A stretch of DNA of 64,000 nucleotides, taken from Plazaster borealis. Its lineage: Eukaryota; Echinodermata; Asteroidea; Forcipulatida; Labidiasteridae. The position numbers were made by a program, and so were the translations under genes. The notes under the pieces were generated by a model, which was given only the letters and a program-made list of their open reading frames with translations, was not told the origin of the DNA and did not search any database. The stretch covers positions 3,435,501 through 3,499,500 of the forward strand of contig CM037461.1 in NCBI GenBank assembly GCA_021014325.1. The letters are read 5' to 3'. Below, piece by piece: positions 49,889 through 60,823 of this stretch (position 1 is the first letter of the stretch; the number at the start of each line of letters is the position of its first letter).

Positions 49889-51030
49889 TATTATGGAAAG
49901 TCAGGAATGAACCAAATTGAATTTGACATTTCCCTTGCTCTTTATTAACATCACCATAGTTGTTTTTTTACACAGTTCGTTGTGGAGCATCACTCCCTGG
50001 AAAATTTCCTGATGAGACCGTTTTGTTCCTGTTGTCTTCGGAAGCCATTATTAAAACATTGCTGAAAATCAATAACGAACAAGGTCACAGTTTGTCGCTG
50101 GTTCGCCTGGTGTTGTCGTGTAGGCTTATACGTGTTGTGTGTTTTTCCCCTCCCCTTGGCTACTGAGCTTTGCTAGTCAACCCCAGATCACCTCTACATT
50201 TTATCCATCTTTTGTTGCTTTTATTCTTCTGATGTGCTGTACCTTTGTCTGTTATGGTAGTTTTTTTTAATGTGTTGTTCTTTGCGTGTGTATATAGTTT
50301 GTTCGTATTTTAATGCTATAGTATTTTATTTTTCGTAGTACTGTGTGCGTACATATTTTAAAATAGGCCTACCTACTGTTGGTTCTTTACCTAATTGCCA
50401 GTAGAAATCAAATATATATTTTTTGTTTTAATGTGGACAATAATGATATTTAACTCGGGAAAGTACTGAGTATACAGTGCTTAATATACATCGGTGTAAG
50501 GGTAAAAACAAACTATAGTCTTTATCCCCGATGCAAAGTAAGCATCAATTATAGGTTTATGTGCGTCGAAGGCCAACTCGACCAAAGCGCCAGAATTGTG
50601 GACCAATAACGACAGGTAAGCTGGAACCGCATGAATAAATGTCATATGATTGATAAATTATGTATTTGTTGCATTATCTATAGACAGACTGATTCGGTTA
50701 CCATAACAATCGATTTGTTTTTGTGGACAAGTTACAAAACTGATGCCTGCATGCACTGCCAATCAAAAGAGTAATTTATGTGTGCAATTATTTAATATGA
50801 AAAATGTACATACAATAACATAAAATATAGGTTTTCGTTTTGAAATGAATGCTCCGTTGAATCAGCATTAAACAGTCAAAAGGAGTAATTCAATTTCACC
50901 AGTTTAGCATTCACTGGTCAAATAAGATCATTCAATTTCTTTAGGCCGCAAGACTCTTTCAATTTCATAAAAGCAAGAGTTGGTCAGCCCTTCAATGTCA
51001 TTAAGTGTAAATAGGTAGTAGACATTTAAC
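49889..51030. other. Intergenic, weak terminal-exon candidate only
   Basis: A pyrimidine-rich acceptor (TTGTTTTTTTACACAG, 49975) is followed by a 63-codon frame to a stop at 50166 and then AT-rich sequence like a 3' UTR. No similarity is recognised and no upstream exon was found. Confidence 0.25.
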
Positions 51031-51395
51031 TTAAAGGAACATTACAGAATTGGTTTTTGCTCACAAAACAGTGTAAGCACTTTATATAATCCACCATATA
51101 CATAAACTGAAAAACTTGTAGAAGTTTGAGATCGATCGGCCATCTGGGTCACGAGAAAATAGTGAAAAACCGATTACACATTTGCATGTGTTATACAATG
51201 CATGTATAAAACGCTCATGAGCGATAAACTCCAATCGGAAATTAGTTTTATTTATTTCTCATCAAATATGGCATTTCAGACAGAAATATTTCTAGGGATG
51301 TTTTCTACTATCATCATCATTAGACCGTGTAAGTTTTATGTAAATCTGTGATATTATAGAAAATTTTAATTACCAGTTCTGTGACGTTCCTTTAA
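51031..51395. mobile_element. TTAA MITE family C
   Basis: TTAAAGGAACATTACAGAAT and TTCTGTGACGTTCCTTTAA. Interior unlike A or B (TCACAAAACAGTGTAAGCAC, GAGATCGATCGGCCATCTGG). A fragment of the same family is at 51835-51956. Confidence 0.85.
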
Positions 51396-51499
51396 GAATG
51401 GTCAAAGTGTAGTCTTGAATGCCTATAAATAGAATGACTGAAACGAATCTGAATGAGAAAAACGAAATCATGTGTGCACGAAAACGAAATTGAATGCAT

Positions 51500-51637
51500 A
51501 ATTAGCTAAAGGAATTGGTCTCATACTTTAACGTAGCTCCGCATACCTTGCAGGAAAAAATACTGAGCGCCTTGATACGCCCCTAAGGGTGTGATGAAGC
51601 GCTATATAAGAACCCAGTATTATTATTATTATTATAA
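51500..51637 (+). repeat. SINE tail fragment
   Basis: GGTCTCATACTTTAACGTAG, GCGCTATATAAGAACCCAGT, then (ATT)n: the 3' end of the tRNA-Leu-like SINE. Confidence 0.75.
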
Positions 51638-51834
51638 AAAAGAAACTCTAGTTTGAGTGGATGAGGGGAAAATGCATGGATTTGAATGCGTGCTATTGAA
51701 ATAGAATTAACTTTTGCTGAAAATGTCCTTGAAAACCTATAATAAATCCTTTTTTTTCCCTCGTGCGTTGAAGCTATAGACAGCTTCATTTCTCCAACAA
51801 CAGTAACTCCGACAAATATACATACACCAATTAC

Positions 51835-51956
51835 ATAACTGGTTTTTGCTCACAAAACAGTGTAAGCACTTTATGTAATCCACCATATACATAAACTGAC
51901 TAACCTGTAGAGATTTGAGATCGATAGGCCATCTGGGTCACGACAAAATAGTGAAA
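51835..51956 (+). repeat. MITE family C fragment with family A inserted
   Basis: TGGTTTTTGCTCACAAAACA to CACGACAAAATAGTGAAA, cut at the TTAA where the family A copy begins. Confidence 0.75.
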
Positions 51957-52332
51957 TTAAAGGCACTGTACACATTTGGTAATTACTCAAAATATATATT
52001 AGCATAAAAAGTTACTTGGTAACGAGCAACGGAGAGCTGTTGATAGTATAAAACATTGTGAGAAACGACTCCCTCTCAAGTATCGTAGTTTTTGAGAAAG
52101 AGGTTAATTTCTCACTGAAATAATAAAAACTTCTCGCAAGAAGTTTTTATTCCTATCTGAAAGCACACAAATTTGTACAACAAGTGTGTTTTTTTCTGTC
52201 ATCATTTTCTTGCAACTTCGATGACCAATTGAGCCCAAATTTTCACAGGCTTGTTATTTTATGCATATGTTGGGATACACCAAGTGAGAACACTGGTCTT
52301 TGACAATTTCCAAAAGTGTCCAGTGCCTTTAA
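51957..52332 (-). mobile_element. MITE family A copy bounding duplication unit 1 (left)
   Basis: Full length. Carries the private variants CAAGTGTGTTTTTTTCTGTC and CAATTTCCAAAAGTGTCC, shared only with the right half of the copy at 55580. Confidence 0.9.
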
Positions 52333-52705
52333 AGTCCATTAAAATACTGCTATTATAATGTAATTGCATTGAGCAACGGGAAATAATAACCTTCAAAATA
52401 CAATAAATACATACAGTTTAGTGTGACATAATTACGTGAGTAGGAAAATTCAAGGGAATTAATTAACTCTTCTTTATTTATTTATTTCTATATTTATTCT
52501 TATTGAAATGTGCTTTTCTAAATTCCTTATCAACTAATTCATTAATTACTGTTTTGTATGTCCATTGCTATTTATTGTTGATTTTATGTTTTGCATTCGA
52601 TTGGCACTGTCTTCTTAATGTGTAATATGAGTAAATTTTGTTTCGACAATAAATTACCAGTTGAAAAGTCAAAAGTTTATATTTATTCTTCTTTCTTCTT
52701 TCTAG

Positions 52706-53268
52706 CGTCTTTACCAATTCTCCGTTTCTCTCGATCCTGAGCTGTCTGTTGCCAAGCAGTAATATTTATTCTACAAAGTTAGAAATTCAAGTATTGCAAA
52801 CTTATTGAAGTTATGACCGCTATATCAAGGGAAATGGGGCCCCTGCAACTCCGTCGTGACGTTGCTGGTCTGTCCATCATACACCAGGGACGTGCTTTAG
52901 CGACCATGACCGGAAACAAGTTTCTGACGTGAAATTCACCCACCGAAACAATTTCCGAGAGCTACGCGAAAACGGGTCGGTAACCAGATACAGTTCATGA
53001 CGAAGATACATCTCTTGAAAATTCATGTTCATAAAATATACAACCTTCAGTTTATTTTCAAGTAATGGAATTTAGTCTTTGTAATTTTATCAACATCATT
53101 TAATTGTTATGCTTCAGTGTATTTCATTTTTAAGAGAAATCAATTGACATTGTTCGATAGTTTTTAGAGTCTGCAATCTTGAAACCAAGCCTAACTGATC
53201 CAACAAGTCGGTTACGGTTTGGTCGGAACAGCCGCATCACCGCAGTTCAAACGAAAACGCGAAAACGC
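52706..53268 (+). pseudogene. LINE-type reverse transcriptase C-terminal remnant, unit 1, part 1
   Basis: Short frames here include LQLRRDVAGLSIIHQ, which fits the RR-containing segment after the catalytic core in CR1/L2-like LINE polymerases (an inference from family pattern). Stops and a TAATATTTATT insertion break the frame. The coding region is then interrupted by a MITE. Confidence 0.5.
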
Positions 53269-53584
53269 TTAAAGGCACTAAACACGTTTGGTAATTGTCA
53301 AAGACCGGTATTCTCACTTGGTGTATCCCAACAAAATGATGAAAGAAAAAAACACCCTTGTACAAATTTGTGTGCTTTCAGGTAGGAATAAAAGGCTTCT
53401 TGCAAGCAGCCTTTTATTATTTTAGTGAGAAATTACCTCTTTCTCAAAAACTACGTTACTTCAGAGGGAGTCGTTTCTCACAATGTTTTATACTATCAAC
53501 AGCTCTCCGTTGCTCGTTACCAAGTAAGTTTTTTTATGCTAATATATATTTTGAGTAATTACCAAACGTGTACAGTGCCTTTAA
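53269..53584 (+). mobile_element. MITE family A inserted in the LINE remnant, unit 1
   Basis: TTAA at both ends, with an internal deletion removing the ATGCATAAAATAACAAGCC part. Same deletion as the copy at 56742, so insertion preceded the duplication. Confidence 0.9.
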
Positions 53585-53925
53585 CCGATAACCAAAGCTC
53601 AAACATGTTTCTGGTTGGGGTCGCAAAAACATATTCCATGTAGCTAATGGAAGATGTCCCATCCTTGCAAGCAGCACCAACCTCAAACATGGCTTCCATC
53701 AACCCACAAGATCAACGTGTAGTACATTATCATCCAATGACAATCAGACAGGTGGTATCCAGAACTGCTAGTCATCAGCGATCCTTCACACCATACTACA
53801 CCCGACTTTGGAATTCTCTCCCTGAGACTATCGGATCAAGAGGCCCGAGAAATTCAGACAATCTTTGACCAGACACGTTTTCAGTTCGGCATGACATTCA
53901 TTTTGAGTCTTTCTCCAACTATCTT
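53585..53925 (+). pseudogene. LINE-type reverse transcriptase C-terminal remnant, unit 1, part 2
   Basis: The frame 53647-53868 ends with HQRSFTPYYTRLWNSLPETI, the S(F/Y)..R..R.WN.LP pattern found near the end of many LINE ORF2 proteins. A +1 shift after this point leads into a basic tail-like frame. Non-functional. Confidence 0.6.
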
Positions 53926-54256
53926 TGGAATATACATTTTAAAAAAATTATAGTAATAGGCCACAAAAATAAATAAAATTTATCGTCCTTTTTTGGTGGG
54001 AAGTGGGGGTTGGAGGGCGTTGTTTTTTGTTTTTGTTTTTTTGACATGGCTAAATATGAAATAAAGAATAAAGAAGTCATCACAATCACTATAAAACAGA
54101 GGGTTTGTGTGATTTTGATGTTTTTAATTGTTTTGTTAAACCTGTTTTATTTAACTCCTAGATTACTTTTTCTGTAAACTTTTTAAAAAAAAACTGAAAT
54201 GCAGTGTAGCCTATAAGTAAATAATTATATGAAGAATTGTTCTTGTTTTTGCCAAC

Positions 54257-54636
54257 ATGAATAACATTTCTTCAAACATCTATTACAAACCTATGGGTTT
54301 CGAACAAATATCAGCTGAAAAAAATTGGAGCCAAATTTGGCTGAAAATATCATTGAAAATACCGTTTTTTATGAAAAAAATAATAATAATGATAAACCTA
54401 AAATGTGGTCGGGGGGTTTCGTTGGGTCGGGCGGGGACGATCAAAACAAAATTTGTTTATGTGGCTTAATAATAATAATATACAAATATTGGATGCATAT
54501 GAGTACAATAACAGCAGAATATTATAATTACGAGATGAAATCTGGGCTGATGAATTTGACGAGGCGAAGCAATAAAATTAAGCACGGTTACAAAATCCCG
54601 GCCAAACATAAGTCGTTTTTGTGTTGTTTGCCTTAA
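54257..54636 (+). other. AT-rich ORF, broken in unit 1
   Basis: Corresponds to the 129-codon ORF at 57719-58108. A one-base difference (GAAAAAAATTGG for GAAAAAAACTTGG) splits it into two frames. No domain is recognised; probably not coding. Confidence 0.2.
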
Positions 54637-54933
54637 CGAGGTCACTTATTTTAATAATTTAATTACATATTAGTTTGAGTGATGTGTTTATTGAACGCAC
54701 GGTAATGGACAAATAATTCACTCGATAACTCGCTCAAATCGGCATGTTGAAGGTAGGGTCATACTTTGGTAATGACCTCGACAAAATTGTGGCATTTTTA
54801 TCGTCCAACTACCCGGGCAAGGGTAATTGTATTGTTCCCAAACCTAAATGTGAACTTTTTAAAAACAGCTTCAGTTACAGAGCTCCCTCTTTTTAAAATG
54901 GTATTCCTTTAACTATTCGTTCAAACCCTTATT

Positions 54934-54961
54934 CTTCATTTCAGCGTTTGCTGAAATGAAG
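54934..54961. repeat. Perfect hairpin CTTCATTTCAGC
   Basis: A 12-bp stem with a GTTT loop, extended by imperfect pairing (GTTCAA..CTT / AAG..TTGAAC) to about 26 bp. Identical in unit 2 at 58406-58433. Confidence 0.9.
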
Positions 54962-55229
54962 GTAAGGCTTGAACTACTTTCACACTATTCATTCAACCTT
55001 TTCTTTCAACTTTTCATTCAACCGCTTTCCTGTGTTTTGCCCGGGCTGTTGGCTTGTAAATAGTTTATGATCTGTATTCGGGAGTATTGGGGCACCGAGT
55101 CGTATTCCTTTATTTGTTATTCTCCTACTGTTTGTGTGATTTGCTGTTTGGATGTTTTATTTCGTCCATTTGTCCTTTTTTGTATTTTTTTCTATGATGT
55201 TCTCTTTTCTTTTCTATTATTATGCGAGG

Positions 55230-55305
55230 GCCCCAAATGATTAGCTGTGCTGGATGGGTCACCCTCGTTAAATATGGTTTAAATAAAATAAATAAATAAA
55301 TAAAT
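55230..55305 (+). repeat. Retroelement 3' tail, unit 1
   Basis: GCGAGGGCCCCAAATGATTA, GGGTCACCCTCGTTAAATAT, then (AAAT)n, as at LINE 3' ends. Unit 2 equivalent at about 58695-58777. Confidence 0.6.
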
Positions 55306-55579
55306 CAGAAGGCCTACTTGTTACGAAGATGGTAATGGCATGGTAATGGTAAGCATTCTGTGAAATGATTTCGTCTGAAGTGCCCCAGTTGATTAGAAAT
55401 CAATAACAGTATGAGAGGAATGTGAATGTCCAAAAATCGCCTAAAGGCAACTTTTGAAGAATTCAAATTTCCGTTGGCATTAGCAAGCAGTTAAGAAGTG
55501 TAACGCAGTATAAACAATTCTATCTAATTAGTAAATATCGAAGCAACATAGTTATTTTCATTGAATCTGTTATTTTCAC

Positions 55580-55807
55580 TTAAAGGCACTGTACACGTTT
55601 GGTAATTACTCAAGAAGCCTTTTATTCCTGCCTGACAGCACACAAATTTGTACAACAAGTGTGTTTTTTTCTGTCATCATTTTCTTGCAACTTCGATGAC
55701 CAATTGAGCCCAAATTTTCACAGGCTTGTTATTTTATGCATATGTTGGGATACACCAAGTGAGAACACTGGTCTTTGACAATTTCCAAACGTGTCCAGTG
55801 CCTTTAA
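55580..55807 (-). mobile_element. Hybrid MITE family A copy between the duplicated units
   Basis: The left part (TTACTCAAGAAGCCTTTTAT) carries the same internal deletion as the copy at 59051. The right part (CAAGTGTGTTTTTTTCTGTC, CAATTTCCAAACGTGTCC) matches the copy at 51957. It is thus a recombinant of its two neighbours. Confidence 0.9.
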
Positions 55808-56180
55808 AGTCCATTAAAATACTGCTATTATAATGTAATTGCATTGAGGAACGGCAAATAATAACCTTCAAAATACAATAAATACATACAGTTTAGTGTG
55901 AAATAATTACGTGAGTAGGAAAGTTCAAGGGAATTAATTAACTCTTTTTATTTATTTATTTCTATATTTGTTCTTATTGAAATGTGCTTTTCCAAATTCC
56001 TTATCAACTAATTCATTAATTACTGTTTTGTATTTCCATCGCTATTTATTGTTGATTTTATGTTTTGTATTCGATTGGCACTGTCTTCTTAATGTGTAAT
56101 ATGAGTAAAATTTTGTTTCGACAATAAAGTACCAGTTGAAAAGTCAAAAGTTTATATTTATTCTTCTTTCTTCTTTCTAG

Positions 56181-56741
56181 CGTCTTTACCAATTCTCCGT
56201 TTCTCTCGATCCTGAGCTGTCTGTTGCCAAGCAGGATATCATCTACAAAGCTAGAAATTCAAGTATTGCAAACTTATTGAAGTTATGACCGCTATATCAA
56301 GGGAAATGGGGCCCCTGCAACTCCGTCGTGACGTTGCTGGTCTGTCCATCATACACCAGGGACGTGCTTTAGCGACCATGACCGAAACAAGTTTCTGACG
56401 TGAAATTCACCCACCGAAACAATTTCCGAGAGCTACGCGAAAACGGATCGGTAACCAGATACAGTTCATGACGAAGATACATCTCTTGAAAATTCATGTT
56501 CATAAAATATACAACCTTCAGTTTATTTTCAAGTAATGGAATTTAGTCTTTGTAATTTTATCAACATCATTTAATTGTTATGCTTCAGTGTATTTCATTT
56601 TTAAGAGAAATCAATTGACATTGTTCAATAGTTTTTAGAGTCTGCAATCTTGAAACCAAGCCTAACTGATCCAACAAGTCGGTTATACGGTTTGGTCGGA
56701 ACAGCCGCGTCACCGCAGTTCAAACGAAAACGCGAAAACGC
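56181..56741 (+). pseudogene. LINE-type remnant, unit 2, part 1
   Basis: The frame RLYQFSVSLDPELSVAKQ continues to a stop at 56288, whereas unit 1 is interrupted at the same place. An overlapping frame from 56285 carries LQLRRDVAGLSIIHQ. Decayed. Confidence 0.5.
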
Positions 56742-57054
56742 TTAAAGGCACTGAACACGTTTGGTAATTGTCAAAGACCAGTATTCTCACTTGGTGTATC
56801 GCAACAAAATGATGAAAGAAAAAACACCCTTGTACAAATTTGTGTGCTTTCAGGTAGGAATAAAAGGCTTCTTGCAAGCAGCCTTTTATTATTTTAGTGA
56901 GAAATTACCTCTTTCTCAAAAACTACGTTACTTCAGAGGGAGTCGTTTCTCACAATGTGTTATACTATCAACAGCTCTCCGTTGCTCGTTACCAAGTAAG
57001 TTTTTATGCTAATATATATTTTGAGTAATTACCAAACGTGTACAGTGCCTTTAA
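56742..57054 (+). mobile_element. MITE family A inserted in the LINE remnant, unit 2
   Basis: Duplicate of 53269-53584. Confidence 0.9.
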
Positions 57055-57395
57055 CCGATAACCAAAGCTCAAACATGTTTCTGGTTGGGGTCGCAAAAAC
57101 ATATTCCATGTAGCTAATGGAAGATGTCCCATCCTTGCAAGCAGCACCACCCTCAAACATGGCTTCCATCAACCCACAAGATCAACGTGTAGTACATTAT
57201 CATCCAATGACAATCAGACAGGTGGTATCCAGAACTGCTAGTCATCAGCGATCCTTCACACCATACTACACCCGACTTTGGAATTCTCTCCCTGAGACTA
57301 TCGGATCAAGAGGCCCGAGAAATTCAGACAATCTTTGACCAGACACGTTTTCAGTTCGGCATGACATTCATTTTGAGTCTTTCTCCAACTATCTT
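57055..57395 (+). pseudogene. LINE-type remnant, unit 2, part 2
   Basis: The frame 57117-57338 again ends TRLWNSLPETI, with one substitution relative to unit 1 (S/T to P change in the QAAP.S region). The same frameshift follows. Confidence 0.6.
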
Positions 57396-57718
57396 TGGAA
57401 TATACATTTTAAAAAAATTATAGTAATAGGCCACAAAAATAAATAAAATTTATCGTCCTTTTTTGGTGGGAAGTGAGGGTTGGAGGGCGTTGTTTTTTGT
57501 TTTTGTTTTTTTGACATGGCTAAATATGAAATAAAGAATAAAGAAGTCATCACAATCACTATAAAACAGAGGGTTTGTGTGATTTTGATGTTTTTAATTG
57601 TTTTGTTAAACCTGTTTTATTTAACTCCTAGATTACTTTTTCTGTAAACTTTTATAAAAAAAAACTGAAATGCAGTGTAGCCTATAAGTAAATAATTATA
57701 TGAAGAATTGTTCTTGTT

Positions 57719-58108
57719 TTGGCCAACATGAATAACATTTCTTCAAACATCTATTTCAAACCTATGGGTTTCGAACAAATATCAGCTGAAAAAAACTTGG
57801 AGCCAAATTTGGCTGAAAATATCATTGAAAATACCGTTTTTTATGAAAAAAATAATAATAATGATAAAACTAAAATTTGGTCGGGGGGTTTCGTTGGGTC
57901 GGGCGGGGACGATCAAAACAAAATTTGTTTATGTGGCTTAATAATAATAATATACAAATATTGGATGCATATGAGTACAATAACAGCAGAATACTATAAT
58001 TACGAGATGAAATCTGGGCTGATGAATTTGACGAGGCGAAGCAATAAAATTAAGCACGGTTACAAAATCCCGGCCAAACATAAATCGTTTTTGTGTTGTT
58101 TGCCTTAA
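57719..58108 (+). other. 129-codon AT-rich ORF, intact in unit 2
   Basis: Uninterrupted, but it contains Asn and Ile runs from AATAAT repeats and has no recognised domain. Its disruption in unit 1 without other change argues that it is not under constraint. Confidence 0.2.
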
Positions 58109-59050
58109 CGAGGTCACTTATTTTAATAATTTAATTACATATTAGTTTGAGTGATGTGTTTATTGAACGCACGGTAATGGACAAATAATTCACTCGATAA
58201 CTCGCTCAAATCGGCATGTTAAAGGTAGGGTCATACTTTGGTAATGACCTCGACAAAATTGTGGCATTTTTATCGTCCAACTACCCGGGCAAGGGTAATT
58301 GTATTGTTCCCAAACCTAAATGTGAACTTTTTAAAAACAGCTTCAGTTACAGAGCTCCCTCTTTTTAAAATGGTATTCCTTTAACTATTCGTTCAAACCC
58401 TTATTCTTCATTTCAGCGTTTGCTGAAATGAAGGTAAGGCTTGAACTACTTTCACACTATTCATTCAACCTTTTCTTTCAACTTTTCATTCAACCGCTTT
58501 CCTGTGTTTTGCCCGGGCTGTTGGCTTGTAAATAGTTTATGATCTGTATTCGGGAGTATTGGGGCACCGAGTCGTATTCCTTTATTTGTTATTCTCCTAC
58601 TGTTTGTGTGATTTGCTGTTTGGATGTTTTATTTCGTCCATTTGTCCTTTTTTGTATTTTTTCTATGATGTTCTCTTTTCTTTTCTATTATTATGCGAGG
58701 GCCCCAAATGATTAGCTGTGCTGGATGGGTCACCCTCGTTAAATATGGTTTAAATAAAATAAATAAATAAATAAATCCCAAGGCCTACTTGTTACGAAGA
58801 TGGTAATGGCATGGTAATGGTAAGCATTCTGTGAAATGATTTCGTCTGAAGTGCCCCAGTTGATTAGAAATCAATAACAGTATGAGAGGAATGTGAATGT
58901 CCAAAAATCGCCTAAAGGCAACTTTTGAAGAATTCAAATTTCCGTTGGCATTAGCAAGCAGTTAAGAAGTGTAACGCAGTATAAACAATTCTATCTAATT
59001 AGTAAATATCGAAGCAACATAGTTATTTTCATTGAATCCGTTATTTTCAC

Positions 59051-59277
59051 TTAAAGGCACTGTACACGTTTGGTAATTACTCAAGAAGCCTTTTATTCCT
59101 ATCTGAAAGCACACAAATTTGTACAACAAGGGTGTTTTTTCTTTCATCATTTTCTTGCAACTTCGATGACCAATTGAGCCCAAATTTTCACAGGCTTGTT
59201 ATTTTATGCATATGTTGGGATACACCAAGTGAGAACACTGGTCTTTGACAATTACCAAACGTGTTCAGTGCCTTTAA
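59051..59277 (-). mobile_element. MITE family A copy bounding duplication unit 2 (right)
   Basis: Short, internally deleted; standard right half (CAAGGGTGTTTTTTCTTTCA, CAATTACCAAACGTGTTC). The sequence after its TTAA is not part of the duplicated unit. Confidence 0.9.
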
Positions 59278-59330
59278 GTGATGTTTAAAGCTTTGCATAG
59301 TTTGGAAAGAAGTAACTATAACTATAGTTA

Positions 59331-59537
59331 ACTTGCAGGTACAACCTTGTGAGGAGTCTTGGCTCATAAAAGAGTCGGTGTGGTCTCGACGTTTCGAACA
59401 TTATTTTATGTTCGTCTCTACTCTGCTTTCCTGAAGACATGCTGAGTATACTGCAAGAAACGTCGAGACAACAACGACTCTTTTCAGAGCCAACACTCAT
59501 AAAAAAAAAGATTTACACATGGTTCTACCCACAAGTG
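59331..59537. mobile_element. Foldback with hammerhead-like loop
   Basis: Outer arms ACTTGCAGGTACAACCTTGT and ACATGGTTCTACCCACAAGT. Inner arms of 42 bp end GTCTCGACGTTTC / GAAACGTCGAGAC. The loop includes CTGAAGAC (59431). Confidence 0.78.
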
Positions 59538-59838
59538 GCGTGTCGTGGCCGAGTGGATAAGAGCACCGGACTCAACTTCTGGTGTCTCTGATCAGCAGAG
59601 TGTGGGTTCGAGTCCCGGTCGTGACACCTGTGTCCTTAAGCAAGACACTTAACCATTAATGCTTCTCTTCACCCAGGAGTACAAATGGGTACCGCCGAGA
59701 GCTGGGGAAGTAATTTGCGATGGACTCGCAGCCTGTCCAGGGGGAATAGAAATATTATCAGTTGTTTAATGCCAAGGAAACTGGATATAAACACCGGCCT
59801 GATGAACTATTGGCTCGGGAAATACTTTACTTTACTAC
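59537..59838 (+). mobile_element. tRNA-Leu-like SINE, second body type
   Basis: GTGTCGTGGCCGAGTGGATA, GTGGGTTCGAGTCCCGGTCG, body as in 25531-25825, ending ACTTTACTTTACTACC. A frame of 112 codons passing through it is incidental. Confidence 0.87.
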
Positions 59839-60694
59839 CCGCGAGTTTACGAGTCCATAATTTGTTAAAGTGCTGCCCTTACATTATATTTAATAAGCAA
59901 AGTAGCCACAGTTTATGTTTTCTCTTTTATCAACACTATCATCACGCTCCAAAAACACCATTAAGCCATCTACACCGTGAGCCTCCCAACCCACGCAAGC
60001 TCAAAAATCCAATAAGTGCATAAGTGGCGATTGGTCATCGTGCTTCGTTGGTTCCGGAAGGAGGAGACTCGTGTATTCTTTATTGCTTGACAACAACTTG
60101 CCATAGCAACGGACGCTCGCTGTGAAAACATACCTCAATTATGGATTAGCCGTGCTTACAAATCATTGTTCTGAATGGGGTGTATTGTCGACGGTATTAT
60201 TCAGCAGAACACAATTGCCGTATTTGAACTTTTTTTTTTTTTGCTTCGTGTGGATAACCACAGGGTACCAGTCACGATCATTAACATACGTGGAGTTTTG
60301 GCTGGTGAGCTTAAATGCTACTGAGCAAGATTTGAACTGTGCTTAGCGTCGTATAGTAAGTGATTGAGGGAACCATACACTATTACAGTCATTACTGGCT
60401 GATTATAATTATGTAGATATCCTTCCTGCGTAGCATCAACATTCCAACGTCGTAGCTGCTATTCTCAACAACCTTGACTACACAAGCACACAACGAATTG
60501 CTCTGCGTAGTGGATGAGACCCACACAACCGATTCTCTTGTGCGTGGCTTTGGGTGTTTTCTGAAAAAGTGGACATTTTGATTTACAAAGTACCAGGAGC
60601 TCAGAGGTAAGACCTGTTGTTTGTAAAACAATTTTAAATATCAAATAATAAACCACAAGGGAGACTGATGGGTTCAATTTGTAAATAATTTGGG
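59839..60694. other. Intergenic, no gene recognised
   Basis: 60260-60355 holds foldback words (GGTACCAGTCACGATCATTA, TTTGGCTGGTGAGC), a worn GGGCCC-family copy. Otherwise no features. Confidence 0.45.
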
Positions 60695-60823
60695 GTTGAA
60701 CAAAGACAAAATTGACTCAAGGTGATCCCTCTGCTGCCGCTTCCCATGTTGTATTGTATCGTAAACTTGGGTGTGGTCCCTGACTGTACGGCGGCAATGT
60801 TGAATGGCTTCTGACTGGCACAC

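Larger units (their letters stand above)
52140..55620. repeat. Tandem duplication, unit 1
   Basis: A segment of about 3.48 kb is repeated directly at about 55620-59095 with roughly 98% identity by eye. Contents in order: decayed LINE-type coding pieces, an inserted family A MITE, the 3' remnant, an AT-rich ORF, a hairpin, and an (AAAT)n tail. Confidence 0.9.
55620..59095. repeat. Tandem duplication, unit 2
   Basis: Direct copy of unit 1 (offset about 3.47 kb). Unit 2 keeps a longer open frame at 56181 and an unbroken 129-codon ORF at 57719. Confidence 0.9.

Noticed and set aside
53647..53868. Functional small gene present twice (also 57117-57338)
   Set aside because: Its ending pattern fits a LINE polymerase tail, it lacks the rest of the protein, and a frameshift follows in both copies.
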